A DNA stretch of 50,925 nt. Origin: an uncultured Ralstonia sp. (GTDB lineage: Bacteria; Pseudomonadota; Gammaproteobacteria; Burkholderiales; Burkholderiaceae). Position 1 is the first letter of the stretch; every line of letters begins with the position of its first letter. Positions 26,509 through 34,454 of this stretch are shown one piece after another. The notes under the pieces were generated by a model. It did no database searches and was not told where the DNA came from. It worked only from the letters and a program-made list of their open reading frames with translations. A program made the position numbers and the translations under genes. The stretch covers positions 1-50,925 of the forward strand of contig CAJXMR010000014.1 in NCBI GenBank assembly GCA_913056305.1, written 5' to 3'.

Positions 26509-27417
26509 ATGCGGTGGAGCAAACTCGGCCGGATCTTCTGCGCCAATGGTGAGTACCCGTGGATGCAGACACATGCCGCAAATCCTGTCGCCGAGCACAG
26601 GCATGCAGACGTGTACCGCATCTATTTCAGCGTGCGGGACGCACAACGCCGCGCGCATATTGCGTTTGTCGATATCGATCTGAACCGCCCGCAAACCGTC
26701 CTCGCATTGTCCGAAGCGCCGGTGCTTGCTCCGGGTGAGACTGGCACGTTCGACGACAGCGGCGTCTCGATGGGATGCTTGGTCAAGTATGGCGGCAAGC
26801 GCTATCTCTACTATCTTGGCTGGAACCTTGGGGTGACCGTGCCTTGGCGTAACGCTATTGGGCTGGCGGTCAGCGAGGGCGATGATGGCCCGTTCATCAG
26901 GGTTTCACAGGCACCCACGATGGATCGACATCATCATGATCCATTCTCGATCTCCTATCCGTGGGTCTTGGTTGAAGACGGGCGCTGGCGCATGTGGTAC
27001 GGCTCCAATCTGTCTTGGGGTTCCGGCGAGCGGCAAGAAGAGATGAGCCATCTCTTCAAGTATGCGGAGTCCGCTGATGGCCTTACCTGGCACCGCGATG
27101 GGCGGATCGTGCTGCCGTTCAAGGACGAGACCGAGTATGCGATGTCGAAACCCGCTGTGGTGCGGGACCCCGACATGTATCGCATGTGGTATTCGTATCG
27201 CGGTCATGCCTACCGTATCGGCTATGCCGAATCGCCAGATGGGTTGGTCTGGACCCGGCGCGATGAGTTAGCCGGTATCGAACCTGCCGTCTCAGATTGG
27301 GATGTGGGGGCAGTGTGCTATCCCTGCGTGTTTGATCATGAAGGTCAGCGCTTCATGCTCTACAACGGCAGTCGATACGGTGATACGGGGTTCGGACTCG
27401 CGGTTCTCGAAAAATGA
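26509..27417 (+). CDS. Cytosolic five-bladed beta-propeller protein (glycosidase GH43/32-like)
   Basis: A 302-residue protein with repeated blade-like segments: DVYRIYFSVRD, KRYLYYLGWN, GRWRMWYGSNLSWG, DMYRMWYSYRG and QRFMLYNGSRYG. This spacing of aromatic-rich strands is typical of GH43/GH32/GH68-like beta-propellers. There is no signal peptide, so it acts in the cytoplasm, which is odd for a glycosidase. The ATG at 26509 is preceded by GAGAGGAG at 26493-26500; a longer frame opening at 26227 would overlap the acetyltransferase. It lies between the PglD-like gene and the GtrB-like gene. Related cytosolic propellers occur in surface-glycan clusters, but I know no firm function; hydrolase, sugar-binding and transferase roles are all open. 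Confidence 0.68.
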   Translation: MRWSKLGRIFCANGEYPWMQTHAANPVAEHRHADVYRIYFSVRDAQRRAHIAFVDIDLNRPQTVLALSEAPVLAPGETGTFDDSGVSMGCLVKYGGKRYLYYLGWNLGVTVPWRNAIGLAVSEGDDGPFIRVSQAPTMDRHHHDPFSISYPWVLVEDGRWRMWYGSNLSWGSGERQEEMSHLFKYAESADGLTWHRDGRIVLPFKDETEYAMSKPAVVRDPDMYRMWYSYRGHAYRIGYAESPDGLVWTRRDELAGIEPAVSDWDVGAVCYPCVFDHEGQRFMLYNGSRYGDTGFGLAVLEK

Positions 27418-27498
27418 TCGGCGCCTCCCTAATCGCGGCGCCGTCGGGCCGGCGCATTTGCGGTGCGCCCGCCTGAGCAACTCACCAAATTTTCTATT

Positions 27499-28452
27499 GT
27501 GAACCCGGAAATCAGCGTTGTTGTGCCCTCCTATGGCTGCCTAGGTTGCCTCGAGGAGTTGTGTGTCCGTCTGGACAAGGTGCTGCGCAGTCTCGTTCCT
27601 TCGTTCGAGATCGTGATCGTCGACGATCGCAGTCCAGACAACTCCTGGCCATTGGTGGAGGCGCTGGCAAGCCGATTCGAGCACGTGAGGGGGGTCCGGC
27701 TGAGTCGCAACTTTGGACAGCAGATCGCGATCACGGCGGGCTTGCAAGCGTCCCGGGGCAACTACGCTGTCGTGATGGACTGCGATCTGCAGGATCCACC
27801 TGAGCGCATCCCGGATCTCTATCACGAAATCAAGAAGGGCTATGACCTTGTATTGGCGAGACGCGTGGCGCGCTCGCATTCTGCTTTCCGGGTGTACGCA
27901 GCCCGGGCTTACTTTGCGCTGATGAGTCGAATGACCGGCCAAACGCTGGATGGCAGCTACGGCGCGTTCAGCATTCTTTCGCGCAAGGTAGTGGATGCCT
28001 TCTTGCGTTTCAGTGAGCGTGAGCGTCATTTCATACTGATTCTCCGGTGGCTTGGTTTCTCCAGCGGCACCATCGAATACGCGCATGAGGAACGGCATGC
28101 GGGACGGAGCTCTTACAACCTCATCAAGCTGATTCGGCACGCTTTTGGTGGCATGTTCTTTCACACCAGCATCTTGCTCACCTGGATCATGTATGCGGGG
28201 TTGTTTTTCACGTTTACCAGCTTTATGACGGGTGGATATTTCATCTATCGCCATCTGGCATCGACCTCGTTACCGGGCTGGACGAGTCTATTTGTGGCCG
28301 TCCTGTTTTCGACGGGATTGATTCTGGCGAGCCTCGGTGCTGTAGGACTGTATGTGTCGCGCATTTTTGAAATGGCGAAAGGTCGTCCGATGTATATCGT
28401 CGACAAGGAGTGCGGGTGCACCGGCAATTCCTCAGAGGGGGTGGCGAATTGA
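27499..28452 (+). CDS. GtrB-like polyprenyl-phosphate glycosyltransferase (GT2)
   Basis: About 317 residues. The N-terminal GT-A domain (ISVVVPSYGCLGCLEELC, VIVDDRSPDNSW, VVMDCDLQDPPERIPDL with the DxD-like site) is followed by two C-terminal membrane helices (around SILLTWIMYAGLFF and FVAVLFSTGLILASLG) and the end GRPMYIVDKE, the usual build of GtrB/ArnC/DPM1-type enzymes that load a sugar from a nucleotide donor onto undecaprenyl phosphate. GTG at 27499 is chosen. An earlier GTG at 27463 falls inside a GC-rich hairpin (27451-27469) and adds only polar residues. Its stop overlaps the TTG start of the next gene, a membrane protein likely to use its product. Confidence 0.87.
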   Translation: MNPEISVVVPSYGCLGCLEELCVRLDKVLRSLVPSFEIVIVDDRSPDNSWPLVEALASRFEHVRGVRLSRNFGQQIAITAGLQASRGNYAVVMDCDLQDPPERIPDLYHEIKKGYDLVLARRVARSHSAFRVYAARAYFALMSRMTGQTLDGSYGAFSILSRKVVDAFLRFSERERHFILILRWLGFSSGTIEYAHEERHAGRSSYNLIKLIRHAFGGMFFHTSILLTWIMYAGLFFTFTSFMTGGYFIYRHLASTSLPGWTSLFVAVLFSTGLILASLGAVGLYVSRIFEMAKGRPMYIVDKECGCTGNSSEGVAN

Positions 28453-30539
28453 GCCGTGTAGCCATCCCTTACGAACTCAAGGCGTTTGCCGCATTGATGG
28501 CTGCACTGGCCATGGCACTGCTACTCCCTGTGTGGTTTGGGGCGGGCAGCGCAGGGCTGCTGCAGGCTCTGGCCGTGGTCGTGATATCGCTGCTCTCCAC
28601 GCTGGCGGGCAGCTTGCTGGCGAGCTGGAACCCTTGGCTAAAGCGACAGGCGCTCACCGTCCCCGTGATCGTCGTGGGCGGCTTCGTGGCGCTCAGCCTG
28701 TTGCATCTGACGGCAACGGCTGCGTTGCAACTGGATGCACGTGGTGCGCTGCTGGTCGATGGGCTTGTCATCACGGGTCTTGCTGCGCTGACTTGGTATC
28801 GGCAGGTCAAAGCGGGGCACGTCCCCGACCTGCATGACGTCTCGGAGCAGCGGGCTGCCTGGCGCGCGCATGTCGTTGACATCGGGATGCTGTTGTTGAT
28901 CTCATGCATTGTCACGCTGTGGACAAGAGAAGCCCTGCGCTCTGTTCACGAGGCACAGGTGACCGGCATCCTGCGCGTGTGGAACGATTTTCTGCTGCAG
29001 GCCTCCGAGATCAAGTATCTCGAAAACTACCCTGCGTTTGCTGGGCATTCTCCCTACCTTGCCGATACGGCACAGCCCTTCTACCACCGGGCAAGCTACG
29101 CGTTGTCCGCGGTTTATTCGTGGATCAGTGGCGATGGTCCGCTGGAAACCGCGACCTACTTCTGGACGCCGGCGGGCATCATCCTACTTGGGATGGGGGC
29201 CTATGCTTTCGGCATAGCGCTGGCAGGACGGCGCGGCGCGGCGCTGGCGGTGCTAGCGCTGTTCCTGGCACCCGATGCGTCGATGTACGGTCTTCGTAAC
29301 GGCTATTTCGCGTTCCACTGGTTGATACAGGTTGCGCCAGGCGCGGGTTATGCCATGGCGATCGCATTGCTGGCGCTGGGAATCTACGTTGTCGCTGCCC
29401 AGCACGCCCGCCTTGGGTTTGTCGTGGCGGCCGCGGCATTTGCCGGGTTTTCGGTTTTTTTCCGCGTACACGTTGCGATTCCGGCCGTTGGGATGTTCGC
29501 AATCTTGGTGCTGGTGGGTTGGCGACCCGCGAAGATGTGGCATTGGTTCGCCGTGGCCCTGTGTGGGCTGGCAGGGGCAGTGGGCGCTGTTTTTGCGTCA
29601 GAGCACATCGCGTTGGCCCCGCATTTGCTGACCGGCCAGAAAGACTATCTTCGCTACATCGAGGCTGTGCATGCAGCAACGCCGACTGCATACGAAAGGC
29701 TGTATGCGGCCTGGACGGTCGGCGCAAGCGAAGCCTACAAAGTGTGGTTGGGTTATGCACTCATGCTGATGGCGGAGCTGGGCGCCCTACTGCCGGCGTT
29801 GATTCTGACGACGCTGTTACGAGTCAGGGCTGGGGTCTCATCTTGGCGTATCGATTGCATTCCCTACGTCCTCCTGTGTGTACACGCTGGCATCACGTTC
29901 CTCCTCCCCACCGCGGCAAACGGAGATATCACAGAATGGAGCCACCGTTCATTTGTGCTGGTTTACGCCGTGATATTGGTGTTCGAGGCGGCCGTGCTGG
30001 CCGGCTGGTGGCTTAACCGGAAGGCTGCGATTGCCGTCAGGTGGCCAACCCGGCTTGCCGTTCCTGCGGCGTTGACGATAGCAGGGCTCATGGTGCCGTG
30101 GTTCTACGGCAAGAACATCCAGTATGGGTCGCTGCGCGACGGGCCGACCGCCTGCGCAACGCCGATGTCGCCCGACATGTTTCGCACTACGCAATATCTG
30201 CGTGAACATGCACAACCTGCGGATAGGATGCTGGCATCCGACACCGACCCATTGGCAGTTGCTGTCGCGTTGACAGGCTTGCAAGCCTACGTCTCGCGTG
30301 TTGATCTCTATGCCAAGCTTGGCGGACAGCTCGGTGCCATCGCCATCACGCGTTGGAAGGAAAATGCCATGCTGCGGAATGTGCGTTCCTTCCATGAGCT
30401 TGCTGCATTCGGCAGGTACTCGGGTGTGCGGTGGTATCTGTTGCGGCAGCAGGATATGCCGTGGTGGCCCCAAGCGGTGCTGGACCGCGCCGTGTATGTG
30501 AGCGGCGGCATGCGCGTATTCGACTTGCAGGCAGAGTAG
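28449..30539 (+). CDS. Large multi-pass membrane protein, GT-C-type glycosyltransferase candidate
   Basis: A 696-residue hydrophobic protein with roughly a dozen membrane helices and a hydrophilic C-terminal domain of about 150 residues (after TRLAVPAALTIAGLM). A periplasmic loop after the early helices contains acidic residues (RVWNDFLLQASEI), as in GT-C enzymes such as GT39/GT83 that use lipid-phosphate sugars. The TTG at 28449 overlaps the GT2 stop and has AGAGGGGG at 28434-28441, a good ribosome site; a GTG frame start at 28410 is less likely. Pairing with a GtrB-like gene and an SMR-like flippase candidate suggests periplasmic transfer of a sugar to the O-antigen. The exact family is not recognised. 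Confidence 0.65.
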   Translation: MSRVAIPYELKAFAALMAALAMALLLPVWFGAGSAGLLQALAVVVISLLSTLAGSLLASWNPWLKRQALTVPVIVVGGFVALSLLHLTATAALQLDARGALLVDGLVITGLAALTWYRQVKAGHVPDLHDVSEQRAAWRAHVVDIGMLLLISCIVTLWTREALRSVHEAQVTGILRVWNDFLLQASEIKYLENYPAFAGHSPYLADTAQPFYHRASYALSAVYSWISGDGPLETATYFWTPAGIILLGMGAYAFGIALAGRRGAALAVLALFLAPDASMYGLRNGYFAFHWLIQVAPGAGYAMAIALLALGIYVVAAQHARLGFVVAAAAFAGFSVFFRVHVAIPAVGMFAILVLVGWRPAKMWHWFAVALCGLAGAVGAVFASEHIALAPHLLTGQKDYLRYIEAVHAATPTAYERLYAAWTVGASEAYKVWLGYALMLMAELGALLPALILTTLLRVRAGVSSWRIDCIPYVLLCVHAGITFLLPTAANGDITEWSHRSFVLVYAVILVFEAAVLAGWWLNRKAAIAVRWPTRLAVPAALTIAGLMVPWFYGKNIQYGSLRDGPTACATPMSPDMFRTTQYLREHAQPADRMLASDTDPLAVAVALTGLQAYVSRVDLYAKLGGQLGAIAITRWKENAMLRNVRSFHELAAFGRYSGVRWYLLRQQDMPWWPQAVLDRAVYVSGGMRVFDLQAE

Positions 30540-30667
30540 GCAGGGCAGATAGGCCTGATGGGGTGCCGATCGGGTACGCTGCCGGCCCAACGCCTTGTCA
30601 GGAGACCAGTATTCAGGCGGCATGAAGGCGAGCACGCGTCCGCTCGACCAAGAGGAGCATCAAGACA

Positions 30668-31816
30668 ATGGAAAACATGCACATCCCGTTCAATTGGCCG
30701 AATATGACGGGAAAGGAACTGCACTACATCGCCCAGGCCCATTTCAACGGGAAGCTTGCCGGCGATGGTCCATTTACCAAGCGTTGCCACAGTTGGATTG
30801 AGGCGCGCAGCGGGTGTGCCAAGGCGCTCCTCACGCACTCGTGCACAGCCGGGCTTGAAATGGCGGCGCTGTTGCTGGATATCCAACCCGGCGACGAAGT
30901 CATCATGCCGTCCTACACGTTTGTGTCGACGGCCAATGCTTTCGTGCTGCGTGGCGCTGTGCCTGTCTTCGTCGACATACGCGAAGACACCCTGAATCTG
31001 GACGAGACGTTGATCGAATCGGCGATCACGAGTCGCACGCGGGCCATCGTGCCGGTCCACTACGCAGGCGTCGCTTGCGAAATGGACGCCATTATGGCGA
31101 TCGCGCGTAAGCATCAACTGAAGGTTGTTGAAGACGCAGCGCAGGGTGTCATGGCGACGTACAAGGGCCGCGCCCTGGGCAGCATCGGTGATCTCGGTGC
31201 CTATAGTTTCCACGAGACGAAGAACGTGATTTCGGGCGAGGGCGGCGCCTTGCTGGTGAATGACCCTGCGCTGGCATTGCGGGCTGAGATCATCCGTGAG
31301 AAGGGCACAGACCGCAGCCAGTTCTTTCGTGGCGAGGTCGACAAATATACGTGGCAGGAAGTCGGCTCGTCATTTCTGCCGGGCGAACTGGTGGCGGCAT
31401 TCCTGTGGGCGCAGCTTGAGGATGCTGATGCGATCACGCGCGAGCGGCTTGCAACCTGGCAGCGCTACCATGCGTTGCTCGAACCGTTGGAAGCAAAGGG
31501 CTATTTGCGTCGACCGATCGTCGCGCAAGGGTGCGAGCACAACGCGCACATGTACTACGTCCTGGTGGCCGAGGACATCAACCGGCAAGCCGTGCTGGAC
31601 GAATTCCGTCGCAACAGCATTGCTTCCGTGTTCCACTATGTTCCGTTGCACTCGTCACCCGCGGGCCAACGGTATGGTCGTGCCCACGGCGATCTTCGCG
31701 CGACGAACGTGGCCTCGGAGCGCCTGATCCGCCTGCCGCTCTGGGTGGGGCTGACCGATCAGCAGCAGGACCGCGTCGTAGAAACGCTGGACAACGCGTT
31801 GCGTGCGCAGCGCTGA
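30668..31816 (+). CDS. rffA: dTDP-4-amino-4,6-dideoxygalactose transaminase (WecE/RffA type)
   Basis: A 382-residue PLP enzyme of the DegT/DnrJ/EryC1/StrS family. The PLP-binding Asp is in VVEDAAQGVMATYKG, and the Schiff-base Lys is in SFHETKNVISGEGGAL, a wording typical of WecE (others have SFxxxK with different flanks). The family's reaction is glutamate-dependent amination of dTDP-4-keto-6-deoxy-D-glucose, the RfbB product, to dTDP-Fuc4N. Start ATG at 30668 has AGAGGAG at 30651-30657; another ATG three codons later is possible. It is the last gene of the 23-kb same-strand cluster and faces the minus-strand module. I see no strong terminator in the 83 bases after it. Confidence 0.88.
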   Translation: MENMHIPFNWPNMTGKELHYIAQAHFNGKLAGDGPFTKRCHSWIEARSGCAKALLTHSCTAGLEMAALLLDIQPGDEVIMPSYTFVSTANAFVLRGAVPVFVDIREDTLNLDETLIESAITSRTRAIVPVHYAGVACEMDAIMAIARKHQLKVVEDAAQGVMATYKGRALGSIGDLGAYSFHETKNVISGEGGALLVNDPALALRAEIIREKGTDRSQFFRGEVDKYTWQEVGSSFLPGELVAAFLWAQLEDADAITRERLATWQRYHALLEPLEAKGYLRRPIVAQGCEHNAHMYYVLVAEDINRQAVLDEFRRNSIASVFHYVPLHSSPAGQRYGRAHGDLRATNVASERLIRLPLWVGLTDQQQDRVVETLDNALRAQR

Positions 31817-31899
31817 CGCAAACCCCGCCAAGGGGTAGCGGCGGCGCCGTGCACGTCGCCTTAGCCGGAGTATCCGGCAACGCCAATGGCAGGGTGGAA

Positions 31900-33201
31900 T
31901 CAGCGAGCGCCGAATCCCGTCAGAATCGTCTGGACGGTCTTTGCGCCGATCAGCAGATCGAGCGCCAGCGAGCAGTGCTTGACGTAGTAAAGATCGTAGC
32001 TCAGCTTGGTCACCGTTTCCTCTTCGTTGCTCACGTAGCCTTGCTGGACCTGCGCCCAGCCTGACAGGCCGGGGCGTACCAGGTGACGGTAAGGATAGAA
32101 CGGGATCGTATCCGAGAACTGCTTGACCATCGGTACCTGTTCCGGCCGCGGTCCGATCATGCTCATGTCGCCTTTGAGCACATTCCAGAGCTGAGGCAAT
32201 TCGTCGAGCCGGTACTTGCGGATCCACCGACCCACACGGGTGATACGCGGATCAGCGCGGCTGGCGAATTGCGCGGGGGCCGAATCGTCCATCGTCATGC
32301 TGCGAAACTTGTACATCGTGAATGGCGATCCATTTAGGCCGGCGCGAACCTGGCGGAAGATTGCCGGCCCTGGGGACTCAAACCGGATGACCAACGCAAC
32401 GAGAACCGACAGGGGCAGGGCGATCGGCGCAAGGACCAGCACGGAAGCCACGTCGATCACCCGTTTCATCAGGCTGTAGAAATAGTGATCGGCGTAGTCG
32501 TCCAAGAAGTTGTCATCGACATGGGACAACCCCACGCGTCCGGTCAGCAGTTCGGCCAACTTTTCGATCGAGTAGATGCGGACGTGGCTGAGTTTGAGCC
32601 TCGCCAGTGTGCGCGTGCGTTCCGGATCGGACGCGGAGAAGCGGTCGACGAGCAAGCCGTCGCACCCCACTGCGCCATCCAGGGATTCAAGTTGCTGCAG
32701 TTGGCAGATGGAATGGGGCGCGCTGGCGCCGGCAACTTGCAGCAGGCTTTGCAGGTGCGCAAAGTCGGCCGGATTGGTGTACCCGTAGACTGGAACGTAG
32801 TCTTCCACGAAGCGGCGATATCCCTTTTGCACCCACAGCAAGGTTGTGAGATAGCCGAGTAGGATCGCACCCCGTGAATAATCCATATGGAAGATTGCAA
32901 AAGCGATCAACAGGATAACGAACGGCACCAGCGTAACCGTCACCACGATGCTATTGCCTTCAATAGGCGGAATGTGCAGCGTATTGTCCAGCAGCACGAA
33001 TGAGAGCCAATAGGGCGCGATCGTCCAGAGTACAGTGTGCGCGAACACCGGCGTGACCCATCCCAGCTGATGCGCCAGCATCGACGCGGCCAGATTGACA
33101 GCGATGACTGCGTGGCCGATAACGGCCCAACTGAACATTCGGCTGCGACGTCTGGCGGTCTCGGATCCTGCGGAGTGGAACATGCGTGACAGAGTGTTCA
33201 T
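31900..33201 (-). CDS. Long-type undecaprenyl-phosphate sugar phosphotransferase (WbaP/WcaJ family)
   Basis: A 433-residue polyprenyl-phosphate hexose-1-phosphate transferase. The N-terminal third holds several membrane helices (about 25-47, 52-72, 85-105, 112-125), the middle a CoA-binding-like soluble part, then one more helix (about 250-272) and the catalytic domain with KFRSMTMDDS, the Asp333-Glu334 dyad in RLDELPQL, GDMSMIGPRPEQ and RPGLSGWAQVQQGYV. Known role: transfers hexose-1-phosphate (Glc or Gal, usually) to undecaprenyl phosphate. It lies last in the minus-strand module, 17 bases after a GT4 gene, and is a different type from the short transferase at 20310. Confidence 0.92.
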   Translation of the reverse strand: MNTLSRMFHSAGSETARRRSRMFSWAVIGHAVIAVNLAASMLAHQLGWVTPVFAHTVLWTIAPYWLSFVLLDNTLHIPPIEGNSIVVTVTLVPFVILLIAFAIFHMDYSRGAILLGYLTTLLWVQKGYRRFVEDYVPVYGYTNPADFAHLQSLLQVAGASAPHSICQLQQLESLDGAVGCDGLLVDRFSASDPERTRTLARLKLSHVRIYSIEKLAELLTGRVGLSHVDDNFLDDYADHYFYSLMKRVIDVASVLVLAPIALPLSVLVALVIRFESPGPAIFRQVRAGLNGSPFTMYKFRSMTMDDSAPAQFASRADPRITRVGRWIRKYRLDELPQLWNVLKGDMSMIGPRPEQVPMVKQFSDTIPFYPYRHLVRPGLSGWAQVQQGYVSNEEETVTKLSYDLYYVKHCSLALDLLIGAKTVQTILTGFGAR

Positions 33202-33218
33202 GGCATGCGACGGACTGT

Positions 33219-34454
33219 CTATCGTGAGTCTTGTGATTGTTGCAGCAGCACTTGCTGATATATCGCGTAGGTTCGCTCTACCATCGCGGTTGCCTCGAAC
33301 TGCGCTTCATAGCGACGGCGAGCGGCGACGCCGAGAGTCTGCCGGCGGGAGGCATCGGTGGCCAGCATATGCAGCGCGTCGCGGACCGCAATTGTGTCAT
33401 GGTGATCGACCAGCCAACCAGATTCGCCGTGCTGGATCTGCTCCCGGATGCCGGGCAGATCACTGGCAAGAATCGGCAGACCTGCCCGCATGGCCTCCAG
33501 GACAGAGATCGGCAGCCCTTCATGGTCGGAGAACAGCACGAAGAGTTGGGCGTCCGCCAGGAGCTCGGGCACGTTGTCGACGTTGCCGGCGAAACGGACC
33601 GTCGCGGGTGAGCCAGCGGCCTGGTGCTCCAGTTGGCTGCGCTGTGGCCCATCGCCGGCCAACACGACCTGGGTGTCCGGCGTGAGGGCGCCATCGGCTG
33701 CAGCCTTGATCAGGATATCCGGGCGTTTCGGGGCTGCCAGCCTGGCGGTCATGATGACCCGGCTGACAGGCGCATCCGGCTGGCTGCGCAGCGGCGTGTC
33801 CGCAATGCCGTTGCGGATGACATGAACATGTGAGCGCCGGATTGGCAGTGTCCAAGCCATGCGCGCCTCTGCATCCGATACGCAGATCATCTGAGCAGTC
33901 AGGGGCGCCAGCGCGAATTCCGCCAGCCTTGCCGCCCAGCGCTGAGGCCAGGGCGCGGCGGCCTTGAAGCCGAAGCCGTGCACGGTGTACACGACGGGAA
34001 GCCCCAGCGCCACCCCCACCATGCGTGCGACCGCGCCGCCTTTTGCGCTATGCGCATGGATGAAGTGGGGGGGATCGTCGCGAAGCGCCGCGGCCACGCA
34101 GCGCACGGTGTGCAGCAGATGTATTGGCGACAGCGAGTTGTCCAACGCATCGACGCGAACGGTCCGGGCGCCAAGCCCCTCCATCTGCTCAAAGAGGGGG
34201 CCGCTGCCGCCGGCAACGAGGGTGGCGTCGATGCGATCGCGCAGGCCAGCGTAGAGGTCGCGCACATGGGTCTGCGCCCCACCGATCTCACTCTCCGTAA
34301 TGATAAAGGCGACGCGCGGCCGCCGGACACCGTATTGCTTCATGGGCTTCGTGTTGGAATCTGCGCCAACCTGTCCTGTTGCTGGACTTGCGGCTTGTAC
34401 TGACGCGCCTTCTGGTTTTGGTCTTGACGAGATGGGGCGAGAATCCTGACTCAA
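33219..34454 (-). CDS. GT4-family glycosyltransferase
   Basis: A 411-residue GT-B fold transferase. N-terminal VAFIITESEIGGAQTHVRDL is the acceptor-side glycine loop; C-terminal VIMTARLAAPKRPDIL, the FSDHEGLPISVLEAMRAGLP donor region with the E-x7-E pair, and ASDLPGIREQI are typical. The predicted start is a TTG at 34454 that overlaps the previous gene's stop; about 45 polar residues precede the domain, and an ATG at 34343 just before the domain is an alternative. Cytosolic, adding a sugar to the lipid-linked chain started by the neighbouring phosphotransferase. Sugar specificity is unknown. Confidence 0.85.
   Translation of the reverse strand: MSQDSRPISSRPKPEGASVQAASPATGQVGADSNTKPMKQYGVRRPRVAFIITESEIGGAQTHVRDLYAGLRDRIDATLVAGGSGPLFEQMEGLGARTVRVDALDNSLSPIHLLHTVRCVAAALRDDPPHFIHAHSAKGGAVARMVGVALGLPVVYTVHGFGFKAAAPWPQRWAARLAEFALAPLTAQMICVSDAEARMAWTLPIRRSHVHVIRNGIADTPLRSQPDAPVSRVIMTARLAAPKRPDILIKAAADGALTPDTQVVLAGDGPQRSQLEHQAAGSPATVRFAGNVDNVPELLADAQLFVLFSDHEGLPISVLEAMRAGLPILASDLPGIREQIQHGESGWLVDHHDTIAVRDALHMLATDASRRQTLGVAARRRYEAQFEATAMVERTYAIYQQVLLQQSQDSR

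Noticed and set aside
27451..27469. GC hairpin GGCGCA/TGCGCC as a terminator between the propeller and GT2 genes
   Set aside because: Short stem and no T-run; it is kept only as an argument against the GTG start at 27463.
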